DNA of 64,000 bases from positions 30,275 through 94,274 of the forward strand of contig QRFJ01007096.1 in NCBI GenBank assembly GCA_006176705.1, read 5' to 3'. Both the position numbers and the translations under genes were made by a program. The notes under the pieces are model-generated. The model was not told where the DNA came from, ran no database searches, and worked only from the letters and a program-made list of their open reading frames with translations. This document shows positions 22,320-33,814 of the stretch, piece after piece. Positions within the stretch are counted from its first letter, which is position 1; every line of letters begins with the position of its first letter. This stretch comes from Cocos nucifera. Taxonomy: Eukaryota; Streptophyta; Magnoliopsida; Arecales; Arecaceae.

Positions 22320-23484
22320 ACTCAGAAATTAAGCCTTCTGATACATTTTGTATGAGGACAGGTTGTATAAGAGATCGTACTTGCTACCATTGCTGAGATG
22401 TCTCCGACCTTCAGAGGTCGAGTTCGCATTATGGAAAGTGCACGAGAAAATCTGTGCAAGTCATGTAGGAGCCAGGTCCCTATCACAAAAGCTATTTCAG
22501 CAAGGGTACTATTGGCCAATCTTGTACCGTGATTCTATAGAGTATGTCAGAAAATATGGCCGCTATCAGAAAAATGCGAGTATATAAAGATAGCTGACTT
22601 TCGAGCTCACTCTGCTAAGTGCACCTTGGCCATTTGCGTAGTGGAGAATGGACATACTTGGCCCTTTTCTGACGGCATTCGAACAACGAAAGTTCCTCCT
22701 GGTCGCGATCGACTACTTCACCAAATGGATTGAAGCTGAGCCACTAGCCAAAATTACCGAGGCCAAGGTATAGGACTTCATTTGAAAGTCAATAGTCTGT
22801 CGGTTTGGTCTGCCTCGAACCCTCATAATAGATATTGGGCGATAGTTCGCTGGGACGAGGTTCGTCGAGTTCTATGAAGACCTAAATATCTCTCACCACT
22901 TTACATCGGTAGCTCACCCACAGGCAAATGAAAAAGCTAAAGTGACCAATCGGACTCTGCTGCATGGCATCAAGATAAGGCTCGACAAAGCAAAGAGGGC
23001 CTGGGTGGACGAACTCTACCACGTCCTTTGGGCATACCGAACTACTCAAAGATTGTCGATTGAAGCAACACCATTCATCTTGGCCTTTAGAATGGAGGTA
23101 GTCATCCCAATCGAACTTAAGCTCCCATCAGTGTGGGTCGTGGCCTTCAACGAGCAGCATAACCTGTGGGACCTTAGAGTCAACCTTGACCTATTGGAAG
23201 AAAAAAAGAAGGAAGCTTAGGTTTGGATGGTGGCCTACAGACGAAGGATGGTCTGGTACTATAACTCCAGAGTCAGAAGTAAAACATTCAGAGTGGAGAA
23301 CTTAGTACTTTGACGAGCCATCGTCTCTCAGCCTCAGAGCCAGGGGAAGCTTGTCCCAAATTGAGAAAGCCCGTATGAAGTAGTTGAGGTTGTCCGGCCT
23401 AAAACTTATCATCTGAAAGAGCTCGGAGGAATAATGCTTCCACGATCTTGGAATTCAAAAAACTTGAAGATGTACTATCAGTAA
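22320..23484 (+). pseudogene. Element H integrase (active site lost)
   Basis: The zinc domain is at 22348-22587 ('VHEKICASHVGARSL', 'YYWPILYRD'), but both Cys ligands are Tyr ('VRKYGRYQK'). The catalytic core has the first Asp ('WRMDILGPF', about 22660) and second Asp ('LIIDIGR', about 22830). The Glu position at 22939-22941 is Lys. The open stretch 22942-23220 is the end of the core ('WVDELYHVLWAYRTTQR'). A C-terminal GPY/F-like tail ('GKLVPN', 'SPYEVVEVVRPKTYHL') runs to the stop at 23482-23484. Confidence 0.85.
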
Positions 23485-23576
23485 TTTTTCTTCAATAAAA
23501 CTCCTTCATTTTGGCATTATATTTCTTGGTGCAAGAACTATATGATGATAGAGAAGAAACAACCAAAAGTGACCAT

Positions 23577-24150
23577 GTTAGGAATAGGAGGAGAACCTCA
23601 TCCTAACATGAGCAAAGTTGAAGGCCTCGTTCATTTTAGACGAGATGGAGGGAGAGGCCCTGACAATAATTCTTATGTGCCCCCACAGTCCGTTAGGAAT
23701 AGGAGGAGAACCTCATCCTAACGTGAGCAAAATCAAAGATCTCATTCATTTTAGACGAGATAGAGGGAGAGGTCCTGATAATGACTCTTATGCGCCCTCA
23801 GAGCCTGTTAGGAATAGGAAGAGAACCTCATCCTAATGTAAGCAAAGTCAAAGATCTCATTCATTTTAGATGAGATGGGGGGAGAGGCTCTAAACAACGG
23901 CCTTTATGTGCCCCCATAGCCTATTAGGAATAGGAGGAGAACCTCATCCTAATGTGAGCAAAGTCGAAGACCTCGTTCATTTTAGATGAGATGGAAAAAG
24001 AGGCCCCTGATAATGGCCCTTATGTGTCCCTACAACCCGTTAGAAATAAGAGGAGAACCTCATCTTGATGTGATCAAAGTCAAAGGCCTCATTCATTTTA
24101 GATGGGATGAGAGCAGAGGCCCCGACAATGGCACCATCGTGCTCAACGTC
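23577..24150 (+). repeat. 115-bp tandem array, 3' region of H
   Basis: Five copies of a 115-116-bp unit starting GTTAGGAATAGGAGGAGAAC (starts at 23577, 23692, 23807, 23923 and 24039) lie after the pol stop. The short open frame 23618-23836 is a by-product. Tat-group elements often carry tandem repeats between pol and the 3' LTR. Confidence 0.9.
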
Positions 24151-24945
24151 AACAGGAGATAAGATCTCTCTCAAGCTTCTATAATAACAGGAGATAAGAT
24201 CTCCTTCAACCTCAATTGGAGATAAGATCTACCTTGAGTTTCTACAACAATAGAAGATAAGATCTCCTTCAATCTCAACTGGAGACAAGATCTTCCTCGA
24301 GTTTCTACAACAACGGGAGATAAGATCTCCTTCAACTTTGGCTAGAGACAAGATCTCCTTCAAGCTTTTACAACAACAGAAGATAAGATCTCCTTCAATC
24401 TCGGTCGGAGATATGATCTCTTCTGAGCTTCTACAACAACAGGAGATAAGATCTTCTTCAATCTTGATTGAAGACAAGATCCCCCCGAGCCTTAACTTCA
24501 ACTTCAACCTCGACTGGAGACAAAGATCTCCCCGAGCTTCTACAATAATAGAAGATAAGATCTCCTTCAATCTCGGCTGGAGACCAGATCTCCTCCAAGC
24601 TTCTATAACAATGGGAGATAAGATCTCCCTCAACCTCGATTGGAGATAAGATCTTCTTTGAGTGTCTACGCCAATAGGAGATAAGATCTCCTTGGACCTC
24701 GATCGGAGACAAGATCTCCTCCGAGCCTCAACTTTAACTTCAATCTCAACTGGAGACAAGATCCCCCCGAGCCTCAACTCCAACTTCAACTCGGCTGGAG
24801 ATAAGATCTCCCACAAGCTTCAATCACAATGTCAACAGGAGACAAGATCTCCTTGGACCTCGGCTGGAGGCAAGATCTTCTCCGAGCTTAACTTCAACAT
24901 CAACCTCGGTTGGAGACAAAATCTCCTTTGAGCTTCAACCTCAAT
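24150..24945 (+). repeat. Array of GGAGAtAAGATCTCC palindrome-like units, 3' region of H
   Basis: About 25 copies of a 15-bp imperfect palindrome (GGAGATAAGATCTCC and variants) recur every 30-40 bp, joined by spacers such as 'ttcaacctcgattgg' or 'gagcttctacaacaa'. Open frames across it on both strands (24229-24816, 24338-24649) arise from the repeat and are not genes. Confidence 0.85.
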
Positions 24946-25009
24946 GAGTGCAGAGCTTGGAAAAAAACTTTAGTAGTCACTTTTTTTGTACTTCCTTCCT
25001 TTGAATTTT

Positions 25010-25032
25010 GAACTCGGAAGTAGGAAGACTAT
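25010..25032 (+). promoter_or_regulatory. Polypurine tract of element H
   Basis: 'cggaagtaggaagactat' directly precedes the 3' LTR and is the purine-rich plus-strand primer. Confidence 0.6.
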
Positions 25033-26569
25033 TGTTGGAGATAAATTTCACTTCCGCCAAAGTCCAGTCTGATGCTTAGCCTAATGAAATCGATAATCAT
25101 GGAAGAGCTTCAATCAAAAATTCTCTCTCCAACGGTCAAACCCCAGCCGAATCCATCAGTGGCCAGACCTTAGCCAAACTCCTTCAGCCAGCCGAACTCC
25201 TCAGCGATCGAGCCCCAACCGAACTCCTCAGTGGCCGAGCCTCAGTCGAACTCCTACGAAAGCCAAACTCCTTTCGGATCTCTCCTCCAGTCGAACTTCT
25301 ATGGGAGCCAAACTTCTTTCAGATTCCTCCTTCAGTCAGACGTCTACGGGAGCCGAACTCCTCAGCGGTCAAGCCCCAGTTGAACTCCTATGGAGTCGAA
25401 CTTTTTTTGAATTCCTTCTTCAGTCGGATGCCTACAGAAGTTGAACTCCTTCTGGATCCCTCCTTCAGTCGGACTCCTATGGGAGTTGAACTCCTTCTGG
25501 ATCCATCATTTAGTCGGATGCCTACTGGAGCCAAACTTCTTTTGAATCCCACCTTCAGTCGGACGCCTGCAGAAGCCAAACTCCTTAACAACTGAGCTCC
25601 AATCGGACTCCAATGGGAGCCGAACTCCTTTCAGATCCCTCCTTCAGTCTGACATCCATGGAAGCCAAACTTCTTAGCGATCAAGTCCCAGTCGGACTCC
25701 TGTGGGAGTCAAACTTCTTTCAGATCTCTCCTTCAGTTGGACTCCTATGAGAGTCGAACTCCTTCCGGATCCCTCCTTTAGTTAGACGCCTATGAGAGCC
25801 GAACTCCTTCTGGATCCCTCCTTCAGTTGGATGCCTATGGAAGCCAAACTCCTTTCAGATCCCTCTCAGACTGCTATGGGAGCCAAACTTCTTAAGCCAA
25901 ACTCCTTCTGGATCCCTCCTTCAGTCGGATGCCTACGGAAGTCGGACTCCTTCTGAATCCCTCCTTCAGTCGGACGCTTATGGGAGTCGAACTCCTTTCG
26001 GGCTCCTTCAACTAGTGTTCCTCCCGAATGATCCTCTCTAGCCATATTTCCTTTGGAAGTTCGAACTCCTTCGGAATGGATATACGTCAAAGCTCTTCAC
26101 CCCTCCTTACGACCCTGAGTGGCTCAGTATCGGATGGTTGTGGCCATCACTATCAGTCCACTATAGGCGACAGTAATCTGCTACCAGACGGCGATGGCTA
26201 TCACCATCAATCTACTATAGGTGGTGCTACAGACGGTGCCTTCCTCCATGGCTGACTCCATCAGACCTTGAGCAACCCATTACCAGGCAGCTACAGTTGT
26301 CACCATCAATCCGCTACAAGCTCCACCTATAAAAAGGGATCCTCTAGATATAGTTTCTCTAAGCTGTCTTCTCCTTATCGAAACTCCATCGAACTCTTTT
26401 CTGAGCATTCTATTTCTGCTGGCTAGAAGAGTTGACTTGATCGTTGAAGGGTCTTATCGAAGCCACCACCACTGACTTCGGATGAAACTTTATTTTGTAG
26501 GTCATCGATGGCGACCTCGTCCTCCTCCACTCCAGCTTGTTCCAACGTCAATTAGATTCTACACCAACA
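25033..26569 (+). repeat. 3' LTR of element H
   Basis: 1537 bp, starting TGTTGGAGATAAAT and ending CACCAACA. It includes the 45-bp array (25250-25995) and the TATA box at 26328-26335. It differs from the 5' LTR by many substitutions and a few lost repeat units, so the insertion is not recent. Confidence 0.9.
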
Positions 26570-27273
26570 ACAACTATTATAATTGAGTCTATAGAGTCCT
26601 TGACCTAATCTAAATTAATATTTAATTAGATTTGATCAATTACTCTAATTTAGTCCACTCTTTAACTAACCTTAGGTCTAACCCAATTTATGGACCTAAT
26701 TCAACTAACCCAATGACCTACATTTTATGATTAATGACTTAGAGTCTTAATTCATAATTCTAGACACTAAATCATTATACTTAATTTTTAATTAAGTTTA
26801 TGGGCTGTGGGTTAGGGTTCAGCATTGCGAAAATATTTTTTAAATTTTTGAAAGATTCTTTACAACTTAGTATTATTCATAAATTGAGTCGACTCACTTT
26901 AAAATTGAATTAGCTTAATTCATAAATAATACTAGTTATGAAATTTAATATAAAACTATGTATACTACATAATACTAAATCATGAATCAAACTTTATCTA
27001 ATTATGCATTCATGATCATAAATCAAATTAAAATCTAATATAATTAGATCATAAAAATATTAGATCAAATCTAAGATTTTATGATTAACAATTTACATCA
27101 GCAACGTCCCAAGACAACCTTTTCACTATAGGGGATAAACCCTACAGTAGGATAACCTGTAGTCCGTGCGATCTTGATTTTAATTTTTAGATCTAAATAA
27201 TTAGATTATTAGATTAATATTTAGATTAAATCTAAATTATCAATCTAAAATATGCAAGCATATCATGTTTAGC
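26570..27273 (-). other. Leader of element A, second part
   Basis: Continuation of the leader interrupted at 16433. A/T-rich, no gene. It ends at the primer site next to the 5' LTR, and corresponds to 1080-1910 and 34840-35670 in the LTR-1 elements. Confidence 0.65.
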
Positions 27274-27292
27274 GAACCTCGCTCTGATATCA
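27274..27292 (-). promoter_or_regulatory. Primer-binding site of element A
   Basis: Reads TGATATCAGAGCGAGGTTC on the minus strand: initiator-Met tRNA type, two bases inside the LTR end at 27295. Confidence 0.75.
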
Positions 27293-27294
27293 TT

Positions 27295-27572
27295 TGAAGG
27301 AAGCAGTGCAGGATTTACAGTACTACTTTCAAAATTTTTTTTAAAAATAGTTAAAATATAGTAAAAAATTAATTAATCTAATTAATTAATTGTTGATCAT
27401 ATCAGAATATTAAGTTGTATACTAAGAATCTAAACATAATATGCATGCATTCATATAGATTTGAAACTTTTTACTACATTTATCTGTTCAGAACACAATA
27501 CCTTTTTGCGAATTGTTGATCACCATAATCTGAATCCACTGGATAATACTCTGGTGTTGCACCACAGCTGCA
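27295..27572 (-). repeat. 5' LTR of element A, left piece
   Basis: 278 bp matching 9067-9347. It is cut by element C at 27573; the LTR resumes at about 37486. The segment equivalent to about 9348-9902 is missing between the two pieces. Confidence 0.85.
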
Positions 27573-29856
27573 TGAAGAAAAAATTTTATTTCTCAAGTCA
27601 GATTCGTTCAGAATTGATTTGAGCAAGAAAAATATTTTTTAAATTTTTCTTCTTAGATTTAAATTAGATCTGAGACTTTTCAGATCTAATTTTATCAATC
27701 TAATAAAATAAAATAAAAATAAATTAAATTTAATTTAATTTATACCTTGTTATTAGATAATCCTATTATCCTATGATGATCCTGTTGTTTGCCTAAGGTT
27801 CTAGATGTAGCCATGCAATCGCCTAGCCTCTATCGATATCCACTTAGGCAGGATCTGAAGATCTCTTCCTTCTCAATCTATCCTCCAAAGATTAGATCTG
27901 AATCTAATCTTGAAGATTTTCAAAATAGCTTTTGAAGATCTGGTGTCGTCTCTTGCAGCAGTGCTGCTTTCTTTCTTTTCTATCACCTTTCTCTTGCTTG
28001 GATCGCACCAAACTGAAGCCCAAAAATCTTTTGGGCATGGAGAGGAGAGAGGGAATCAGAGATAGGCATGGAGAAGAGGGAAGAGGGGCTATATGGCATG
28101 GGCAAAAAACCAAGCATCATAATCCTAGGCATAGACAGGATTTATATAGATCCTGCTGCACCATGCAGTGCCACATCATCTCAGCTAATCATGGCTCTCT
28201 ATACAATCGATCTAAATCTAATTGGTGGGATGACATCATTTGATCCAATCAGATTAGAGTCCCTCATAAACCTCCTTAGGTGGTGGTAAGATTGGTCAAA
28301 GATGAGTTTTTGGCACCACCTAAGTTGAATGCATCAAGTAACTGGAGTCCCATCCATATGGGACTCCAAGCTCTATCCTCTTTGGACGCATGCCTCCCTA
28401 GGTATGCACCCCCTTTCTTTCCTCCTTTTAGTAGGACAAAAATCAAAACTCTCTCCTATGGGTGCATGACATATGGGCAGATATCTAAGTGTCAAAGGTC
28501 AATGTTTGACCAAAGTCAAAAGATAAGATTTAACAGATGATGAAAAATGGCAGATGTTGTTTCAAATTTATCTCATAAATTAAGATAATCCTTTTCTGAT
28601 TTGGACAAGATCTAGTTAGACCAAGTAAAGATTCCTGAGTGAGCCCAAACATATTTGGCTCAGTCGAGACAACTTTTAATGAATGTTAAAGGAGAATATT
28701 AGGCTCAATTATGTGCTAGCATGATTTTCTTGAACCTAATTGAATCTTATTCAAATCAATTGAACTGGGTTAGTCTAATTGATGATATCCAGATCCAAAC
28801 CCTTATTTGTGTGATTTAGTTAGATTCAATTCTGTATGGTAATGGGATATGTCATGATCTCTATCATCGATATCATCGAAACACCTTTCGATGGATCAGA
28901 ACTTTTTTGATTTAGACAATTAGTATGATCGATCATCCAAATCATTCTAATTACTTCCAAAATTCATCAGTGACACCTAGCAGTATATGGTGGCAACCCA
29001 TCAGAACTAAGAATGAACCTCTCAGTGCGGCAACCTATGTGATTAAGTTCCTCTATCATGAGCCCCAATCGAATTAGGGTTAGGGTGATCTCATTAAACC
29101 CTAATTTTCATCATATGAATTAATCATTTGATTCAAGTTCGATGTGAAAATTCTAATAGAAACTCTTTCTATCATTTCACTCTGCCATGGCCATAGGCTT
29201 ATGAACTTGATTCTCATGATCATTGTAGGGCTGCTCCTCATCTATCGAGGTAGATAGATCTCCTATTGGTGTAATCCAATTCCTACAATGAACATGCTAT
29301 AGCCAACATACACCTCAGGATTCTGAATGGCTAGGAGATCGAGTTATGGTGTAGTCAAATTATAACACCCTCAAGGTGAACTATCGATACATCTCAGGTC
29401 AAAGAACTAGACACACCACTGCAGCTTCGAGCCAGTCATCGACGAGAAGGTGAACTTCCTCATGATTGCTCGAGGTGGTTACGCTCAGTGCCCTCGTTAT
29501 CTAACGAGTATCTATACTCTCGCTCCGATGTCTCTACACCATAGACTCAAGACTTATCTATCCTAAAGAAGTGATTGTACACCAATCTTTCGGATTAATC
29601 ACCATCCTCATGATGATCCTACGGTCAGGAGCATTTTATAAGTTAATAATGAAAATTCATATCTTAAATTTTCAACTCTTGAAAATATAAACTATCATTA
29701 CCATTAACTCAAGGGATGTATCACAGACACTTTTAAATACATACTGTAATAGAAAATAACCCATTTTATTATTTATAGTCAAAATTATAATTTTGTTCTT
29801 AGATATGTATTATAAGTGTCAGCCAATTCTGGCTTCTAGGATACACATATCTAACA
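27573..29856 (-). repeat. 3' LTR of element C (LTR-1)
   Basis: 2284 bp, plus-strand ends TGAAG and CTAACA. TATA box on the minus strand at 28141-28148. The open frames at 27932-28540 recur in the other C LTR (36048-36654) and are LTR sequence. Confidence 0.9.
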
Positions 29857-29870
29857 AACTCTCACTTGAC
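29857..29870 (-). promoter_or_regulatory. Polypurine tract of element C
   Basis: Minus strand GTCAAGTGAGAGTT, directly before the LTR terminus TGTTAG. Confidence 0.65.
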
Positions 29871-31460
29871 CTAAAGCCAATTGACTACAAATCTAAATCC
29901 CATCTTCTTAAGGTGGGCTTTGATTTTCTACTGGCCCAATGGCTTTGTGAGTGGGTCTGCCTTATTATTTGCGGTGTCAACTCTCTTGATCTCGACGTAA
30001 CCTTTCTCGAGGTAATCACGGATGAGATGGTATTGCTGCTTGATGTGCTTGGATTTCTGGTGAGACCTCCTCGGCTCCTTAGCAAGGACTATGGTGTCAT
30101 TGTTGTCATAATATAGAGGAATGGCATCTGATGGCATCACTTCGATCTCTGCGGTAAATTTCTTATACCAGAATGCCTCCTTCGCAGCCTCTGACGTAGT
30201 GATGCACTCAGCTTCCATGGTGGAATCTACTATCACTGTCTGCTTGGAACTCTTCCAACTAACAGCACCACCATTACACACAAATAGACTCTCAAATTTT
30301 GACTTTCGATCATCTATATCGGACATAAAATTCGAGTCAGTAAACCCTAGACTTGGAGTTCTCCATTACCAAAAATCAACAATATATCCTTAGTTCTTCT
30401 CAAGTACTTAAAGATACATTTCATAGAAGTCCAGTATTCTTCATCTATATTTGACTGATATCTGCTCGTAACACTCACAGCATGGGTTATATCAGGCTGT
30501 GTACAAAACATGGCATACATGAGGCTTCCTATTGCTGAAGCATAAGGGATCTTGCTCATGCATTCTATCTCCTCAGGTGTGCTAGGGCACTTCTTCTTGG
30601 AGAGATGAATGCCATGTCTGAAGGATACCAAACCCCTCTTGGAGTTTTTCATGCTAAACCTTTTTAGCACTTTCTCTATGTACATCTTCTGTAAAAAACC
30701 TAGCATCCTATTCGGTCTATCTATATAGACCTTAATTCCTAGAATGAAGGATGCTTCTCCTAGGTTTTTCATAGAGAATTCTTTGGATAACCACATTTTA
30801 ACTATGGTCAACATGAAAATATCAATCTCAATAAGGAGGATATCATCCATGTACAATATGAGGAAGACAATAGCGCTCCCACTGATCTTTTTGAAGACAC
30901 ATGATTTCTCCTCATTTTTGATGAAATCAAATAATTTGATCACATCATTAAAATGAGTATTTTAGCTCTGAGATGCTTGCTTAAGTCTATATATGGATCT
31001 TTGCAGCTTGCATACTTTGTGATCAGCATTACTGAATATGAAACCTAGCAGTTGTTCCATATAGATATCTTCCTCAAGGTATCCATTTAAGAGTGCCATT
31101 TTCATGTCCATTTGCCATATTTCATAATCAAAATAGACTGCAATAGTAAGCAATATGCGGATGGATTTTAACATAGCTACTGACGAAAAGGTATCCTGAT
31201 AGTCAATGCTTTCGTGCTGACTATACCATTTTGCCACTAATCTAGCTTTGAATGTCTCCACATTTTTATCTGCATAAATCTTTCTCCTGTAGATCTATTT
31301 ACACCAAATAGGTACTATACCTTCTGATGGATCTACCAAGGTCCAGACTTGGTTTGAGTATATCGAGTCAATTTCTGACTTCATTGCCTCCAACCATTTC
31401 TCGGAGTCGATATCCGATATCACCTCATCATAGATTTTGGGATCATCACCATGAACCCCA
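29871..31460 (-). pseudogene. Element C reverse transcriptase and RNase H (broken)
   Basis: RT entry at 30962-31261 ('FKARLVAKWYSQHESIDYQD', 'IWQMDMKMALLNGYLEED'). The palm follows in 30347-30943 with catalytic 'YMDDILLIE' and 'EFSMKNLGEASFILGIKVY'. RNase H lies in 29928-30326 ('NGGAVSWKSSKQTVIVDST', 'YYDNNDTIVLAKEP'), with the Glu of the 'MEAEC' segment and the Asp of 'YYDNN' present. Polyprotein stop TAG at 29871-29873. Frameshifts at about 30345 and 30950 and stops upstream of 31261 break it. Confidence 0.85.
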
Positions 31461-32560
31461 TTACCTATGAGGAATATTTTCTCTATTTTTTCTGAAATAG
31501 TACCTAAGTACCTCTTAGGGGGATGAAAAATTTTTTTTGATCTATGAGATGGAGGAGGTAGTGATTATATTGGCTTAACCTGATTTGGTTCCATGGGGTC
31601 CTTAGCTCATTGCTCTTGTGAGACTTTCTCCTCGAGCTTGATCTGCTTTCCAATGCCGCTATCTTGAATAAACTATTTTTCAAGAAAGATGGCATGTCGA
31701 CTCATAATCACATTGTGGTCTTCTGAAATGTAGAAATAATATCCTAATGACTCTTTAGGATATCCTATAAATCGAGCTCTAAAGGACCTAAAGTCTAACT
31801 TGTCTGTTTGTTGTCTTTTGACATGAGCCGAACAATCCCAAATTTTAAGATGACTCAGACTTGGTTTCTTACCATGCCATATCTCATACGGTGTGGTAAG
31901 AACGATTTTAGAGAGAACCCTATTCAATATATATATAGCAGTTAACAGACTATGTCCCCAAAGAAAATTAGGAAGGTCTGTGAAGCTCATCATGGATCGG
32001 ACCATATCTAATAGGGTCCGATTCTTCTATTCTGAAACCCCATTGAGTTGAGGTATTTCAAGTGGAGTCCATTGAGAGATTATGTCATTTTGCTTGAGAT
32101 AGTCTAGGAATTCTCGACTAAGGTTTCACCTCCTCGATCTGATTGAAGAATCTTAATGAATTTTCCAATTTGCTTTTTGACTTCATTTCTGAATTTCTTG
32201 AACTTTTCAAAAGCTTCAGACTTGTGTCTCATAAGATACACATACCCATACTAAGATAAATCATCAGTAAAGATTATGAAGTAGATAAAGTTGCCTTTAA
32301 TCAACATCAAATGGGCCGCACACATCAGTATGTACTAGAGCAAGTAGATTCGTGGCCTTTTTTCCATGTCCTATAAAAGGGAGCTTAGTCATTTTGCCAT
32401 GAAGACAAGATTGGATATGACTCGAAAGTCAACGAACTTAATAGCCTGATTTTCTTTAATTTGTTAATCCCATATTCTGCTATATGATCTAGTCTTAGGT
32501 GCCATAGATACCTATCATTTGGAGTATCCCTGGGTCATTTTGATCTTATGGCATTCATAT
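31460..32560 (-). pseudogene. Element C integrase (broken)
   Basis: The clearest block, 31673-32005, is the C-terminal part ('MVRSMMSFTDLPNFLWGHSL', 'TPYEIWHGKKPSLSHLKIW'). The catalytic core (32010-32330) is readable only in fragments ('FITFTDDLS', 'YLMRHKSEAF', 'SDRGGE'), with shifts near the Glu. The zinc-binding part toward 32500 is barely visible. Confidence 0.7.
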
Positions 32561-33130
32561 TTTGCTCGATATTAAAAATAGATACATCAATATGTAACTG
32601 ATAGAGACCGTTAATGAAGAAACCATTTATAATTTTATTTTTTTATAAAGAATATTATAATGGTCCTTAAGAAAACTAATTACATAGCCTTCTTATGCTA
32701 AATATGAAATAAAAATTAAATTCCTGCTTGCAGCAGGCACATAGTAACAATCACTAAGTACTAAATCTAAACCAGATGGTAGTCGAAGAGGATAGGTTCC
32801 CACGACCACAGCAGCAACTCTTGCTTCATTTTCGATGCGTAGGATCATCTTATCATCCCTCAGCCTCCTACTATCCTTAAAACCCTGCATGGAAGTACAC
32901 AAATGAGCACTAAAATCAGAGTCAAGCAGCCAACTGGATGCAGAAGAAATCATAAGGTTAGATTCAATAATGAGCATACCTCCAGAAGGACCTGTCTCCT
33001 TATTCTTCAAGGTGGCAAGGTATATAGGGCAGTTCTGCTTCTAGTGGCTGTCAGTATTATCATGAAAATACTTTTCTTTGTCAGTGGCCTTCTTCTTCAA
33101 CTCTGCCTTCTTTTTCTTTCTATCTTCCAC
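32560..33130 (-). pseudogene. Element C protease and nucleocapsid (broken)
   Basis: The frame 32693-33010 has 'SSASSWLLDSDFSAHLCTS', the copia protease active site with Asp in place of the Gly of Asp-Ser-Gly, then 'LVLSDCYYVPAASRNLIF'. Just upstream the nucleocapsid knuckle is ruined: two Cys positions are replaced and a stop precedes 'KQNCP'. Confidence 0.65.
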
Positions 33131-33814
33131 CTTTTATCTTTTCATAGACTTCTTCTTCTTTTCAAAAGACTTTTTCTTGGAAGAAGTCCATTCCATAGCA
33201 AGCACTGAGCCTTTAAAACCTTTCATAGAAAGCTCAGCAGTAACCAGCATGTTCATAAGTTTGGCCAGAGTACTCTGAAGTTTATGCATATGGTAGTTCA
33301 TGATAAATTTCTCATACACATCAGTCAAGGATTGTAGAATTATGTCATTCTATAGATCCTGGTCTAACTTCACTCCAAACTTCTCAAGCTCTTCCAAGTC
33401 CTTGATCATCATCAGACAATGATCTTGGACTGACTGCCCATCACGTATTTTAGCCTTAAAAAGTTATTTGGTGATATGATATTTGGCTGTGCGACTCTAT
33501 TCATCAAACAACTCTTGCAGGCAAGCCAACATTTAGCAGACAGTCTTGATATCTTTATGTTGGTGCTGAAGCTCATCAAACATCAAGTCCAACATGTAGT
33601 ATCTAACCTTGTTATCTTCATCCATCCATTTATCAAGAGATGCTCTCTGTTCAGTAAACAGACGGGCTGGTAAGGTAGAGGGATCCTGGTCTAATATATG
33701 AGTTAACTTCTTAGAATCCAAAATAATTTTGAAGTTCCAGAGCCAATCCTTATAATTGAGTTCGGTCAGTCTATGGGTGTTCAGGATATGTGCTAATGGG
33801 TTGGATGCAGACAT
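33130..33814 (-). pseudogene. Element C gag (broken)
   Basis: The start ATG is at 33812-33814 ('MSASNPLAHILNTHRL'), not at the upstream TTG. The open part 33533-33814 shows 'NYKDWLWNFKIILDSKKL', matching copia gag (UBN2-type). A stop follows at about 33533 and homology continues in pieces to a lysine-rich tail at 33134-33328 ('MLVTAELSMKGFKGS'). Confidence 0.7.

Larger units (their letters stand above)
16434..26569 (+). mobile_element. Ty3-gypsy Tat-type element H, full length but decayed
   Basis: This is a complete 10.1-kb gypsy element with two LTRs (1569 and 1537 bp), primer site, gag-pol, two long 3' non-coding tandem arrays, polypurine tract and a 5-bp target duplication. It lies in the leader of copia A. 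Gag (CX2HX4HX4C knuckle), the RT wording and the presence of a second RNase H between the RT-linked RNase H and integrase point to the Tat lineage (RIRE2/Retand-like). Stops and active-site changes make it inactive. Confidence 0.9.

Noticed and set aside
24229..24816. 195-codon reverse open frame rich in Ile/Leu/Ser repeats
   Set aside because: It follows the 30-40-bp palindrome array of H; frames are open on both strands because of the repeat period.
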